In this document: piece by piece, positions 16,720 to 32,300 of the stretch | How the letters are laid out: the number at the start of each line of letters is the position of its first letter | Numbering within the stretch: position 1 is the first letter of the stretch | DNA from: Egicoccus sp. AB-alg2 | GTDB taxonomy: Bacteria; Actinomycetota; Nitriliruptoria; Nitriliruptorales; Nitriliruptoraceae | Direction: 5' to 3' | DNA length: 64,000 nucleotides | Assembly (NCBI RefSeq): GCF_041821065.1 | Contig: NZ_JBGUAX010000005.1 | Location: forward strand, 124,001-188,000 | Translations under genes and position numbers: made by a program | Notes under the pieces: model-generated | Database searches by the model: none | Told to the model about the DNA's origin: nothing | Seen by the model: the letters and a program-made list of their open reading frames with translations, nothing else

Positions 16720-17187
16720 GTGGGACGCTGCATGATCGTGGCCAATCAGACGCTGGGCGGGGCGGAGCTGGATGCGGCCATCCGGGACCGGATCGCTGCC
16801 GGGACCCGTGACTTCTATGTCGTCGTGCCGATGACGGAGCTGGGCTACGAGGTGGCGGTGTGGTCGCCGCCGGATCCGTTCTTCGCGCTGCCGGCCGTGC
16901 CGATGGAGGACGTCAACGACGCGCGGGCGGAGGCGCAGCAGCGTTGCGAGTTGCGCCTGCACCGCATGCTGGAGCGGCTGCGGGACGCCGGCGGCGTGGC
17001 CGACGGCGAGCTCGGCGACCCCGACGGCGCCGAGGCGGTCCGCCAGGCGCTGGACCACGTCGAGGTGGACGAGATCGTCGTGTCGACGCTGCCCGCCGGT
17101 CTGTCGCGGTGGCTGAAGCTCGACCTGCCCAGCCGCATCGCCCGTGCGGTCGACATGCCCGTCACCACCATCGAGGCCGAGGAGTGA
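16720..17187 (+). CDS. UspA-like small protein, unrecognised subfamily
   Basis: 155 residues. The first strand (MIVANQTLGG), the mid-region and the ending EIVVSTLPAGLSRWLKLDLP followed by VDMPVTTIEAEE match the permuted pattern of small universal-stress-like alpha/beta proteins of Actinobacteria. In these, the last strands carry a 'VSTLP..SRWL..DLP' signature. The ATP-loop G-2x-G-9x-G of true UspA is not seen. The GTG at 16720 has GAGGGAGGA. Role unknown; stress-related by analogy only. It converges with the PFK gene. Confidence 0.7.
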   Translation: MGRCMIVANQTLGGAELDAAIRDRIAAGTRDFYVVVPMTELGYEVAVWSPPDPFFALPAVPMEDVNDARAEAQQRCELRLHRMLERLRDAGGVADGELGDPDGAEAVRQALDHVEVDEIVVSTLPAGLSRWLKLDLPSRIARAVDMPVTTIEAEE

Positions 17188-17200
17188 CGGCGGCCGCGGC

Positions 17201-17270
17201 CACCTCGGCGTCAGCGCCACCTCGAACGTGGGCGGCCACCTCGGCGTCAGCGCCCACCTCGGCGTCAGCG
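17201..17270. repeat. Three copies of a 16-bp direct repeat at the 3' end of the PFK gene
   Basis: CACCTCGGCGTCAGCG occurs at 17201-17216, 17237-17252 and 17255-17270, with a decayed copy between the first two. The third copy contains the stop codon of the PFK gene (17265-17267). It looks like a local expansion of the gene's last bases into the intergenic space. Confidence 0.7.
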
Positions 17271-19505
17271 GCCACCGCCCGGGCCGGCCATGACGTCGGC
17301 GATCGGCCGGAGTGAGAACCACGGCACGTCCGTCGGATGCTCGGCCCGCTCGTGCAGCAGCTCGGGCGCGTCCGCGAGCGCGGTGAACTGGACCTTGCCG
17401 GCCACCAGCCCGCCCATCGCGCTGGTGTGGTCCGCGCCGATGGCGGCGTCGATGAGGTAGTCGATCCCGCGCACCGCCAACCGCGTCGCCTGGATGCGGT
17501 CGAACGGTGACGGGTTGCCGCCGGTCTGCACGTGTCCGAGGATCGCCTGCCGGACGTCGAACAGGCTGCCGCCCTCCTTCTCGAACAGCGCCCACAGGAA
17601 CGGGGTCGTGTAGACCTCGTCGGCCTGCTCGGCCCGGATGACGAGCCCGAGGCTCTGGCCGTTGCGGAAGGCCGCGTTCAACTCCTGCACGTGGTCCTGC
17701 AGCGCGTCGAGCGTGATGCCCTCCTCGGGCGTGTAGATGTGCTCCGCGCCGGTCGCCATGCCGCTCGTCAGCGCGAGGTAGCCCGACGACTTGCCCATCA
17801 CCTCGACGACGAAGACGCGCCGCGAGGCGACCGCCGACTGCTTGATCTTGTCCACGTCGCTGACGATCGAGTTGAGCGCCGTGTCCGCCCCGATCGACAA
17901 CTCCGTGCCGGGCACGTCGTTGTTGATCGTGGCGGGCAGGCACACGATCGGCACGTCCAGCGCCGGGTACTGCTCGCGGGCGGCCAGCAGGGCGTGCGCC
18001 GCCTCGTAGCCCGACAGACCGCCGATCATCAGCAGCCCGTCGATGCGTTGTTCCTCGACGGTCCGCGCGATGCACTCCAGCTCGTGGGCACCCAGCACCA
18101 ACCGGCTGGTGCCCAGCTCGGCCCCACCGCGCGAGACCCAGCCGCTGACGCTCATCCAGTCGAGTTCGTGGACGTCGCCGTCGCGCAGCCCCTTGAAGCC
18201 GCGCTGGACCCCCAGCATCGTGTGGCCGCGGTCCAGACCGACACGGACCGCCGCCCGCGCCGCGGTGTTCATGCCCGGCGCCGGACCGCCGGCGTGCAGC
18301 ACCGCCAGGCGCAGCGAGGGCTCGCCCTCGATCGGCGGGGACGGCTGGGCCCGCACCAGCGTGCGCAGGGTCTCGAACGACTCCGCGAAGCTGCCACCGC
18401 GCAGCAGCATCGCCTCGTCGTACTCCTGCCGTGCGAGGTGGGCGGCCACCGAATGGGTGAGCTCGACCGCCTCCATCAGCCGCGAGCTGACGATCCGGTT
18501 CCGGCGGATCCCGATCAGCTTGGGTTCCTCGTCGGGCCGCAACCGCAACAGTTCGTGGACGGCGTGGTAGCCGCACTGCGTGGACAGGTTGCGGTCGAAC
18601 GCCGAGGTCGCCCCGCCCCGCTGCACGTGCCCCAGGATCGTGACCCGGGTGTCCTCGCCGAGGCCCTCCTCGAGGATCTTCTGCACCCGCTCGGAGGTGA
18701 TGGGCTGGCCGTGCCGGTCGCGGGCTCCCTCGGCGACGACGACGAGGTTGGAGCGGCGCCCGATACGGCGCCCGGCCTGCACCATCTCCTTGAGCGCACC
18801 CTCCCAGTCGTCGGTCTGCGGCGGGTTCTCCGGCACGAACGCCCAGTTGGCGCCCGTGGCCAGCGCCGACATCAACGCCAGGTAACCGCAGTTGCGGCCC
18901 ATGACCTCCACGACGAACGAGCGCTGGTGGCTGGCCGCCGTGGCGTGGATCGCGTCGATCGCCTCCGTGATCCGGTGCAGGGCCGTGTCGGCCCCGATCG
19001 TCATGTCCGTGCCGAACATGTCGTTGTCGATCGAGCCGACCATGCCGGTCAGCCGCAGGTGCGGGTGGACCTCGGCCACGGACGCGTCCAGCTCACCCGC
19101 CTCGACGAGTTCCTTCAGCAGTTCGGGCCACTCGGCACGGAAGAGGTTGGCACCGGTGAGGCTGCCGTCGCCGCCGATCACGACCAGCGCGTCGATGCCG
19201 TGCGCGAGGAGGTTGGCCGCCGCCCGCCGGCGGCCCTCACGGGTACGGAACTTCTCCGAACGGGCGGTGCCGATCACGGTCCCGCCGCGGTGGAGGATCC
19301 CGCCGACGTCCTGCGAGCGCATGCGGCGGATCGCGTCGCCGCCCTCCACCATGCCGCGGAAGCCCTCGTAGATGGCATAGACCTGGACACCCTGCGAGAG
19401 GGCGGTGCGCACGACCGCCCGCACGGCGGCGTTCATGCCGGGAGCGTCACCGCCGCTGGTCAGCACGCCGATGCTGTCCGGCCGCGAGATCGCTGCGTCG
19501 TCCAC
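17265..19505 (-). CDS. pfkA: Tandem-duplicated, eukaryote-type ATP-dependent 6-phosphofructokinase
   Basis: 746 residues, twice the length of a normal bacterial PFK. The N half is catalytic: [40 protein letters not shown] (ATP site, residues ~109-127), [15 protein letters not shown] with catalytic Asp160, then [12 protein letters not shown] and [16 protein letters not shown]. The C half (from ~residue 395) has lost catalysis: GGDGS became GGLSG and TIDND became TINND. It keeps effector-type sugar-phosphate motifs ([36 protein letters not shown]). Both changes parallel the regulatory half of animal and fungal PFK, as does the FRAEWPELL insert. The GTG at 19505 has GGAG six bases before; a TTG at 19526 lacks a site. 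Confidence 0.92.
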   Translation of the reverse strand: MDDAAISRPDSIGVLTSGGDAPGMNAAVRAVVRTALSQGVQVYAIYEGFRGMVEGGDAIRRMRSQDVGGILHRGGTVIGTARSEKFRTREGRRRAAANLLAHGIDALVVIGGDGSLTGANLFRAEWPELLKELVEAGELDASVAEVHPHLRLTGMVGSIDNDMFGTDMTIGADTALHRITEAIDAIHATAASHQRSFVVEVMGRNCGYLALMSALATGANWAFVPENPPQTDDWEGALKEMVQAGRRIGRRSNLVVVAEGARDRHGQPITSERVQKILEEGLGEDTRVTILGHVQRGGATSAFDRNLSTQCGYHAVHELLRLRPDEEPKLIGIRRNRIVSSRLMEAVELTHSVAAHLARQEYDEAMLLRGGSFAESFETLRTLVRAQPSPPIEGEPSLRLAVLHAGGPAPGMNTAARAAVRVGLDRGHTMLGVQRGFKGLRDGDVHELDWMSVSGWVSRGGAELGTSRLVLGAHELECIARTVEEQRIDGLLMIGGLSGYEAAHALLAAREQYPALDVPIVCLPATINNDVPGTELSIGADTALNSIVSDVDKIKQSAVASRRVFVVEVMGKSSGYLALTSGMATGAEHIYTPEEGITLDALQDHVQELNAAFRNGQSLGLVIRAEQADEVYTTPFLWALFEKEGGSLFDVRQAILGHVQTGGNPSPFDRIQATRLAVRGIDYLIDAAIGADHTSAMGGLVAGKVQFTALADAPELLHERAEHPTDVPWFSLRPIADVMAGPGGGR

Positions 19506-19554
19506 GTGGTGCTCCGTCGTCGGCAAGCCGTGGTGTGTTAGCCGCCGGACGCGC

Positions 19555-19590
19555 CGGGGGCAAGGCGACCGGAAGATCGCCTTGCCCCCG
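19555..19590 (-). terminator. Hairpin terminator after the pullulanase gene
   Basis: A perfect 14-bp stem (CGGGGGCAAGGCGA with complement) and an 8-base loop lie 32 bases beyond the pullulanase stop codon and before the PFK start. It implies that the PFK gene has its own promoter in the remaining ~50 bases, or depends on read-through. Confidence 0.72.
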
Positions 19591-19621
19591 CAGCATGAGC
19601 CGTGTGCCGACCTCGCGCGCG

Positions 19622-25708
<6,087 letters not shown>

Positions 25709-25759
25709 GGAAGGATCTCCCTCTCCCGGAAACGGCGAGAACCGTCGAACGTGACCGAA

Positions 25760-25813
25760 GTCCTACTTGCTGGATCGTTGCAAGGCAACCAGAAGTTGCT
25801 GAAATTCCTTGCA
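25760..25813 (-). promoter_or_regulatory. Likely pullulanase promoter with LacI/MalR-like operator
   Basis: On the minus strand TTGCCT (25788-25783) and TAGGAC (25765-25760) are spaced by 17 bases, a plausible -35/-10 pair about 52 bases upstream of the GTG. The spacer contains CTTGC-N9-GCAAG (25766-25784), resembling the CTTGCAG...CTGCAAG operators known for MalR-type LacI regulators of maltose genes in Streptomyces. Further short palindromes overlap: GTTGC-AAG-GCAAC (25777-25789) and GCAAC-CAGAA-GTTGC (25785-25799), plus CCTTGCA at 25807-25813. The dense inverted repeats stand out in this region. No lacI gene is in the window. Confidence 0.4.
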
Positions 25814-25997
25814 CCTCTCGACCCTGTGGGTGCCGGATCGCCCGAATCCGGCGGCTCCTGGCCCGCATTCGGCCGATCGGCCCCCGGGTCGCGAGCGGAC
25901 GGCGCCCGTGCGCGCCCACGGGTGATCGCGCCGCCACCGCGCGTTCGACTGGTGGTGGGGCCGCCCGCGTCGGCGCGACCTGCACGGTTCCGGCCGG

Positions 25998-26924
25998 TCA
26001 GGTGAGCCGGCCGAGCAGGGCCACCTCGTCGACCTCGTCGTGCAGCAGGTGCTGCAGGAACACGCGCGACGCGCCGGCCTGCTCGAGCGCGGTCAGGCGT
26101 TCCGCGGCCTGTTCGACGGTGCCCATCACGTAGACGTCGCGCCGTCGTTCGATCCACGTGTCCAGCGGCTGGTCGCTGCCCTCGTCGGCGTGCAGCCGGC
26201 CGGCCCGGTCGCGGAAGTCGGCCTCGTCGGCGCCGACGACGCACCCGGTCATGACGGAGAACACCAGCGGTTCGCGCCCGACCTGCTCGCAGGCACGCAC
26301 GATGTTGGCGCGTCGTTCGCGGACCTCGTCGAGCGTCGGGTGGACGGTGTTGTACTCGTCGGCCCAGCGCGCCGCGAGCGCGGCCGCGCGCGGCCCGGCC
26401 TGGCCGCCCATGATGATCGGCAGCCGCTCCTGGACCGGCTTGGGACGCGCCTCGCAGGCCTCCAGCCGGTAGTGCTCACCGGCGAAGTCGAACCGTTCCT
26501 CCTGGAACTGCCGGCGGATGATCTCCAGCTGTTCGGCGAGCACGTCGTAGCGGGTGCCGACCGCGTGGAAGGGGAAGCCGTAGGTGCGGTGCTCGAGGTC
26601 GTGCCAGCCGGCGCCCAGGCCGAGTTCGACCCGGCCGCCCGACACGTGGTCCGCCGTGACGACGTTCTTCGCCAGCACCGAGGGATGCCGGAACGAGGCC
26701 GGCGAGACCATCGTCCCGAGCCGGATCCGCGACGTGACGGCTCCCAGCGCCGTGAGCGTCGCCCACGCGTCCAGGGAGCTCAGCTCCGTGCGGTTGGCGA
26801 CGGACTGGTAGTGGTCGGAGCGGAACAGGCCCTCCAGACCGGCGTCCTCGACGGCCTCGGCGAGCGCCAGCCACTGGGGCCAGGTGACGCTCTCCTGCCC
26901 CTCGACCATCAAGTTGATCCGCAC
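25998..26924 (-). CDS. LLM-class (F420-dependent) oxidoreductase
   Basis: 308 residues with the bacterial-luciferase-like TIM barrel. N-terminal VRINLMVEGQESVTWPQWL, then EGLFRSDHYQS, RIRLGTMVSPASFRHPSVLA, GRVELGLGAGWHDLEHRTYG (the classical family motif) and ERLPIIMGGQAGPRAAALAA. In Actinobacteria most such proteins use coenzyme F420 rather than FMN, which is an inference here. Substrate unknown. The GTG at 26924 has a GAAGGG site; longer in-frame readings upstream overlap the divergent promoter. It diverges from the aldo/keto reductase gene. Confidence 0.88.
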   Translation of the reverse strand: MRINLMVEGQESVTWPQWLALAEAVEDAGLEGLFRSDHYQSVANRTELSSLDAWATLTALGAVTSRIRLGTMVSPASFRHPSVLAKNVVTADHVSGGRVELGLGAGWHDLEHRTYGFPFHAVGTRYDVLAEQLEIIRRQFQEERFDFAGEHYRLEACEARPKPVQERLPIIMGGQAGPRAAALAARWADEYNTVHPTLDEVRERRANIVRACEQVGREPLVFSVMTGCVVGADEADFRDRAGRLHADEGSDQPLDTWIERRRDVYVMGTVEQAAERLTALEQAGASRVFLQHLLHDEVDEVALLGRLT

Positions 26925-27060
26925 GTCAGCGACCCTTCGTCGTCGTGGTCCTCGGCGCCATCCAAGCGGCCGGCAGGCCCTGGCGCGCGGCGTGGCGCCG
27001 CCCGTTAGGGTCGGCTCGTCCGTGCGGACCGGCACGGGCCAGCGGCGATCGGCGACGCGC

Positions 27061-28008
27061 GTGGAGTACCGGCGGTTGGGCGACTCGGGCCTCGTGGTCT
27101 CCGTGGCGGGGCTGGGCTGCAACAACCTCGGTCGCCGCCTGGACCTCGACGGTTCCCGGCGGGTCGTCCACGCGGCCCTCGACGCCGGCATCACCTTCTT
27201 CGACACCGCCGACGCCTACGGGGACTCGGAACTGCACCTGGGCGAGGTGCTGCGCGGCCACCGCGACGAGGTGGTCCTGGCCACGAAGTTCGGCCTGCCC
27301 GTCGACCACAACGGTCCGGACTGGCAGGCGCGTGGGTCACGGGCCTACGTCCGCCGCGCCGTGGAGTCCTCCTTGCGCCGGCTGCGGACCGAGCACATCG
27401 ACCTCTACCAGTACCACCGGCCGGATCCGGCCACGCCGATCGAGGAGACGCTCGCGGCGCTCGACGAACTGGTGCACGAGGGCAAGGTCCGCTACGTCGG
27501 CTCCTCCAACTTCGCCGGTTGGCAGGTCGCCGACGCCGACTGGGTGGCGCGCTCGCGAGGCCTCCAACGCTTCATCAGCGCACAGAACCACTACAGCCTC
27601 CTGGAGCGCGACGTCGAGGCCGCGGTGGTGCCGGCGTGCGGGCGCTTCGGCGTGGGGCTGCTGCCCTACTTCCCCCTGGCGAGCGGCCTGTTGACCGGCA
27701 AGTACCGCCGCGGCGAGCCCGCGCCGGAGGGCACGCGCCTGCACGGCTCGCCGCGCGCGCAGCGGTGGCTCCAGGACGCCCGGTTCGACGTCGTCGAACG
27801 GCTGGACGCCTTCGCGCGCGAACGCGGGGTCGGCCTGCTCGACGTGGCGCTGGGTGGCCTGGCGGCACAGCCGGCGGTCGCATCGGTGATCGCGGGCGCC
27901 ACCCGCCCCGAGCAGATCACCGCCAACGTCGCCGCGACGGCCTGGCAGCCGACGGCGCAGGACCTGGCCGCCCTCGACGAGGTGGCGCCGACCCCACGCG
28001 AGCGCTAG
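27061..28008 (+). CDS. Aldo/keto reductase
   Basis: 315 residues. NAD(P)H-dependent carbonyl reductase with the catalytic tetrad visible: FFDTADAYGDSE (Asp, Tyr), LATKFGLP (Lys) and DLYQYHRPDP (His). Substrate and cofactor-loop segments are YVGSSNFAGWQ and SVIAGATRPEQI near the C-terminus. It starts with GTG at 27061, though no good ribosome site is visible. It faces the monooxygenase gene across a 136-base divergent region. A perfect hairpin at 28141-28165 may end its transcript. Substrate unknown. Confidence 0.88.
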   Translation: MEYRRLGDSGLVVSVAGLGCNNLGRRLDLDGSRRVVHAALDAGITFFDTADAYGDSELHLGEVLRGHRDEVVLATKFGLPVDHNGPDWQARGSRAYVRRAVESSLRRLRTEHIDLYQYHRPDPATPIEETLAALDELVHEGKVRYVGSSNFAGWQVADADWVARSRGLQRFISAQNHYSLLERDVEAAVVPACGRFGVGLLPYFPLASGLLTGKYRRGEPAPEGTRLHGSPRAQRWLQDARFDVVERLDAFARERGVGLLDVALGGLAAQPAVASVIAGATRPEQITANVAATAWQPTAQDLAALDEVAPTPRER

Positions 28009-28140
28009 CGGCGCCCACGCTCGTGTGACCGCCGCGGGAGGCTGACGGCGTGCCCGTCGCGCGCCTCGGCCGGGTAGGTGGCCGCGTCGGTGTGCGGGGT
28101 CTGTGGGGCCGAAGCGGTGGACGCGCCCGGGTGGGGCGCA

Positions 28141-28165
28141 AAGGTCCCGGCCGGGTCGGGACCTT
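28141..28165 (+). terminator. Hairpin downstream of the aldo/keto reductase gene
   Basis: A perfect 9-bp stem (AAGGTCCCG/CGGGACCTT) with a 7-base loop lies 133 bases after the stop codon. It could end the reductase transcript or lie in the 5' leader of the next gene. The rest of the 268-base gap shows nothing else. Confidence 0.5.
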
Positions 28166-28276
28166 CCGCGCGCCAGATCAGGCCTTGCGACCGGCGATAC
28201 GAACCGTCGCACCGTCGACACTTCCCTCAACGGCACCGACACCGGCGCCACCACCCACCGAACAAGCGAGACCCAC

Positions 28277-28831
28277 ATGAGCACCGACCTCACCACCGGC
28301 CGCGCCCAGGGCACCGCCCCCAAGATCGAACTCCACCTGCGCCCCAACCGGCTGTTCACCCTCGTCGCCTTCGCCGCCATCATCATCGGCACCTTCTCCG
28401 CCCTCGGCGGCATCGGCGGCGCCATCTACACCTACCGCACCGCCGCCGTGGAGAACATCGTCACCCCCGACGACGCCGCCATCCCCGGCATCGCCGTGCG
28501 CGGCCCGATCTCCATGTGGGTCCAGTCCGACATCATCACCCACCACCAGCTCGAGTCCACCGAAGGGCTGCGCTACGCCGAGATGGAACGCATGGTCCCC
28601 CAGATCGACGAAGCCACCGGCGAGGTCGTGCTCGACGAAGCCGGCGAACCCGTCATGGTCCCCAACGACGCCCGCATGAGCTGGATCACCGCCACCTCGC
28701 TCACCACCGTGCTCGCCCTCGGAATCCTGTCCTACGCCTTCTCCGCCTTCGCCTTCGTGGTCGGCCTGACCCTGCTCGGCCTCGGCCTGGTCGTCCTCAA
28801 GCTCCGCCGCGACGCCGTCGCCTTCGCCTGA
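28277..28831 (+). CDS. Two-helix membrane protein of the family often mislabelled 'LigA'
   Basis: 184 residues. A membrane helix (~26-52, FTLVAFAAIIIGTFSALGGI) is followed by an extracytoplasmic loop with ENIVTPDDAAIPGIAVRGPIS, DIITHHQLESTEGLRYAEME and a MSWITATSLTT segment. A second helix (~150-172) completes it. This is the pattern of an actinobacterial family widely annotated as 'aromatic ring-opening dioxygenase LigA', although it has no dioxygenase features. The ATG at 28277 has only a weak site (GCGAGA). The local DNA is rich in runs of C-ending codons, unlike the neighbours. Function unknown. Confidence 0.78.
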   Translation: MSTDLTTGRAQGTAPKIELHLRPNRLFTLVAFAAIIIGTFSALGGIGGAIYTYRTAAVENIVTPDDAAIPGIAVRGPISMWVQSDIITHHQLESTEGLRYAEMERMVPQIDEATGEVVLDEAGEPVMVPNDARMSWITATSLTTVLALGILSYAFSAFAFVVGLTLLGLGLVVLKLRRDAVAFA

Positions 28832-28871
28832 CGAACCCAACTCGCAGCACACGCTCCACGATCCGGGGGAA

Positions 28872-28956
28872 CGGGTCCCGCGACAACCGCAGCGGGACCC
28901 GGCACGGGGGAGACGGGGCACACGGAGGGCCGGTGGTTTCGACCACCGGCCCTCCG
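28872..28956 (+). terminator. Double hairpin terminator
   Basis: Two hairpins stand in series after the membrane-protein gene: a 10-bp stem (28872-28881 with 28892-28901) and a perfect 15-bp stem with a TTCG tetraloop (28923-28956). They should insulate the following SNF2 gene. From here to 29356 (400 bases) no gene or motif is supported; in-frame readings upstream of the SNF2 gene are arginine-rich and not protein-like. Confidence 0.72.
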
Positions 28957-29356
28957 GCATGTCGTCCACCCGCAGACGGGCGACGAACGGGCACCTCGGA
29001 AATGGGTGGACGATCGCCGTCTCGCCGGTAGGCTGGTCGCGCGCCGGGGCGGCACCCTCCCGCACCGGCACCTGGCTCTCGGACCGGGCCGCGCCGCTCG
29101 CAGGCAGTGTCGCCGCCGACGAGGGGTGCGGCAGACGCGTCGCCGCCTACACGGTCCGAGGCGCACTGCGTCCCCACCCGGGGGCGCGCGGACGGTGGCA
29201 TGCCGCCGGTCGACGACCGGCTGGCCTGGACGGGGCAGCAACGTCGGTCCCGCATGGGCCAGCACCCCACCCGGCAGGTGCGGGCGTGGGTTCGCCGACC
29301 GTGCGACGCGAACGTGCGGACGACGCCGCGCGAGACGACTCGGATGCGTTCTCGCC

Positions 29357-32300
29357 GTGGACGGCACGAAAGAGACGACCATCAGCACCACGACAGCACC
29401 ACGGCCGGTGACGCTGGGCGACTTCCGCGAACTCGCCCAGGCCCACCTCGACGGCCTCGCGAGCGACGCCGACCTCGCGGTCCTCGAGTCCCACGAGGAA
29501 GAGTGGGTCGAGGCGCTGCAGGCAATGCGGCGCGACGCGCAGGGCACGATCGACCGGCTCCGCAAGGAACTCCACGGTCCCGAGCGAGCGCTCGTGCTCG
29601 CCGACTTCGAGGAGGAGCGCGACCGCGTCGACGACATGCTCGTCGAGCTGACCGGGCAGGACCCCCGTCGACGCCAGGACCGCGACGGCGACCGCCGCGA
29701 GGAGCGCGAGCAGGCCCCGCCGCCGCAGCCGGCCGTCGTGGGCGTGACCCAGTTGCAGCTGACCTGGGACCGTGGCGACGTGGTGGCCTGGGCCGGCGGC
29801 TACGAGGCCGACGCCGACGACGTCGAGTCGCTGCGGACCCGGCTCAAGCAGGTCGGCGCCGGAAGCGACGTGTGGGGCGACCACGAGCCGGTGAAGCTGC
29901 CGGGCGGCGAGAAGGTCGACGCCGTGGCCGCACCCGTGCGCAGCTCCCTCGGCTGGCTGGTGTCGCTGAACTCGACCCACGACGACGAGGCACTGGGCGC
30001 GTCGGTGACCTGGATGGGGCTGGCGGCCGCGCTGGCGGTGCGGCTGGTCGCGCACGGGCGGATGGTGCCGCAGCTGCAGAAGGTCGGCGACGCGCCGGCG
30101 AACCGGTCGTACTTCGCCGTGCGCTGGGATGCCACGCTGATCGACCACGACGAGCTCACCGCCCTGGCCAAGTCGATGCCCGGCGTCGTCGCGGCGCTCG
30201 ACCGCCGCGATCCGCGGGCGATCACCCGCTCGATCGTGGCCGCGTTCGTCGACGCGATCTGCCGCGAGGCCGCAGCGCGGGTCGAGGTCCCCGCACCACC
30301 CCCGCAGCCGCGCAGCGCCTCCGAGGTCGCCGAGGCCGTCCTCGGCCGCCTCGACGGCTCCACGTTCGAGGCGCTGCACCAGCAGGGCAGCGAGATCGCC
30401 AAGGGACTGAAGACCTGGGCCGAGGGCGTCACGGGCGCACCCAAGGTCGGCCTGGTCGTGCAGCTCGACCCGCCCGACGAGGGCGACGCCTGGCTGCTGC
30501 GGACGCTGACCTCGGCGGCCGGCCGCAAGGAGGAGCCGGTCGAGGCGGCCATGTCGCGTGCCAAGCACGAGCGCAAGGAGGCGATCAAGCGCGAGCTCGA
30601 GCGCCTGGAGGGGCTCTACGCCCCGCTCGCCCGCGGCAAGGACACCCGCCGCGGCCAGGTCATCCTGAGCCAGGACGAGGCGTGGGAGCTGATGGCCCAC
30701 ACCGGCTCCGTGCTGGTCGCCGCCGGGTTCGAGGTGCGCGTCCCGCCGCTGGCGAAGAAGAAGGCGACCCCCTCGCTGCGCGTCACCTCGACCGGCGAGC
30801 ACGAGACGGCCGTCGGTGCCCAGCAGCTCTCCAGCGTGCGGTGGTCGGCCGTCTTCGACGACGTCGAACTGACCGCCGACGACATCCAGCGCCTCGCGAA
30901 GGAGTCGCGGCCGCTGGTCAAGTCCCACGGCCGCTGGGTCGAGGTGGACCACGCCGACCTGCAGGCGGCGGCCGAGGCGCTGGCCGAGCGCGAGAAGCAG
31001 ACCCGGCTCACCGGCGCGGACATGCTGCGCTACGCGCTGGGGCTCGACGGCACGGCCCTCGGTCGACCGGTCTCGGTCGGCGGCGAGGGCTGGGCGGCCG
31101 ACCTGCTGCGCAGCGCCCGCGAGATCCCGCCGCACCCGCCGACCAGTCCGCCCGGCTTCGAGGGCGAGCTGCGCAGCTACCAGGCCAACGCCCTGGCGTG
31201 GCTGGAGTTCCTCGACGGCGCCGGGCTGGGCGGCTGCCTCGCCCTCGACATGGGCCTCGGCAAGACCCCGACGCTGCTCGCCCACCTGCGCCTGTCGCGC
31301 GAGGCCGGGCCGGCACTGGTCATCGCCCCACCCGCCGTCGTCGGCAACTGGGCCTCCGAGGCGGCCAAGTTCGTCCCGGAGCTGCGGGTCCGGGTCCACC
31401 ACGGCGTGGACCGCGCCAGCCTGGAGACCATCGCCGAGGAGGTCGCCGACACCGACGTCCTGCTGACCACCTACGGCACCGCCCTGCGTGACGTCGAGGC
31501 CCTCGCCCAGCTCGAGTGGAACAAGGTCGTCCTCGACGAGGCGCAGGTCATCAAGAACCCGACGTCGGAGACGGCCCAGCAGCTGCGCCGGCTGCAGGCC
31601 CGCAACCGCGTCGTGTTGACCGGCACCCCGATCGAGAACGGCCTCGGCGACCTGTGGGCGCTGATGGACTTCGTCAACCCGGGGCTCGTCGGCGACCGGG
31701 CCACGTTCGTGGCGCAGATGCAGAAGGCGTCGGAGTCGGGCTCGACCGCCGAGTCCGCGCTGAAGACCCTCAACGGCGTGCTCGTCTTCCGCCGGACCAA
31801 GGCCGAGCCGGTCATCGCCGAGGAGCTGCCCGACCGCATCGACGCGCTGGACCACTGTCCGATGACGCCCGAGCAGATCGGCCTGTACCAGGCCGTCCTC
31901 GACCAGCTCGTGGCGGAGACCGCCGAGGCCGAACCGGGCGCGCCCAAGAAGAAGGGCGCGGTGTTGGCCGCCATCACGGCGCTCAAGCAGATCTGCAACC
32001 ACCCGGCCGCCTACACCGGCGACGACGGGCCGTTGGCCGACCGCTCCGGCAAGCTCACCCGCCTCGAGGAGATCGTCGACAACGTCTTCGAGGCCAACGA
32101 GCGGATGCTGATCTTCACGCACTTCGCGACCTGGGGTGAGCGGCTCGCCGCACACCTCACCGCCCGCACCGGCCTGCCGATCGCCTGCTACCACGGTGGC
32201 CTGGCCCGCGGCCGGCGGGACCGGATGGTCAAGGAGTTCCAGGAGGGCACCGGCCCGGGCGCCATGGTGCTGTCGCTGAAGGCGGGCGGCACCGGGCTCA

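Noticed and set aside
29006-29356. In-frame upstream extension of the SNF2 protein.
   Set aside because: The extra ~117 residues are Arg-rich and unstructured with many GC-driven residues. The coding character begins only at about 29357.
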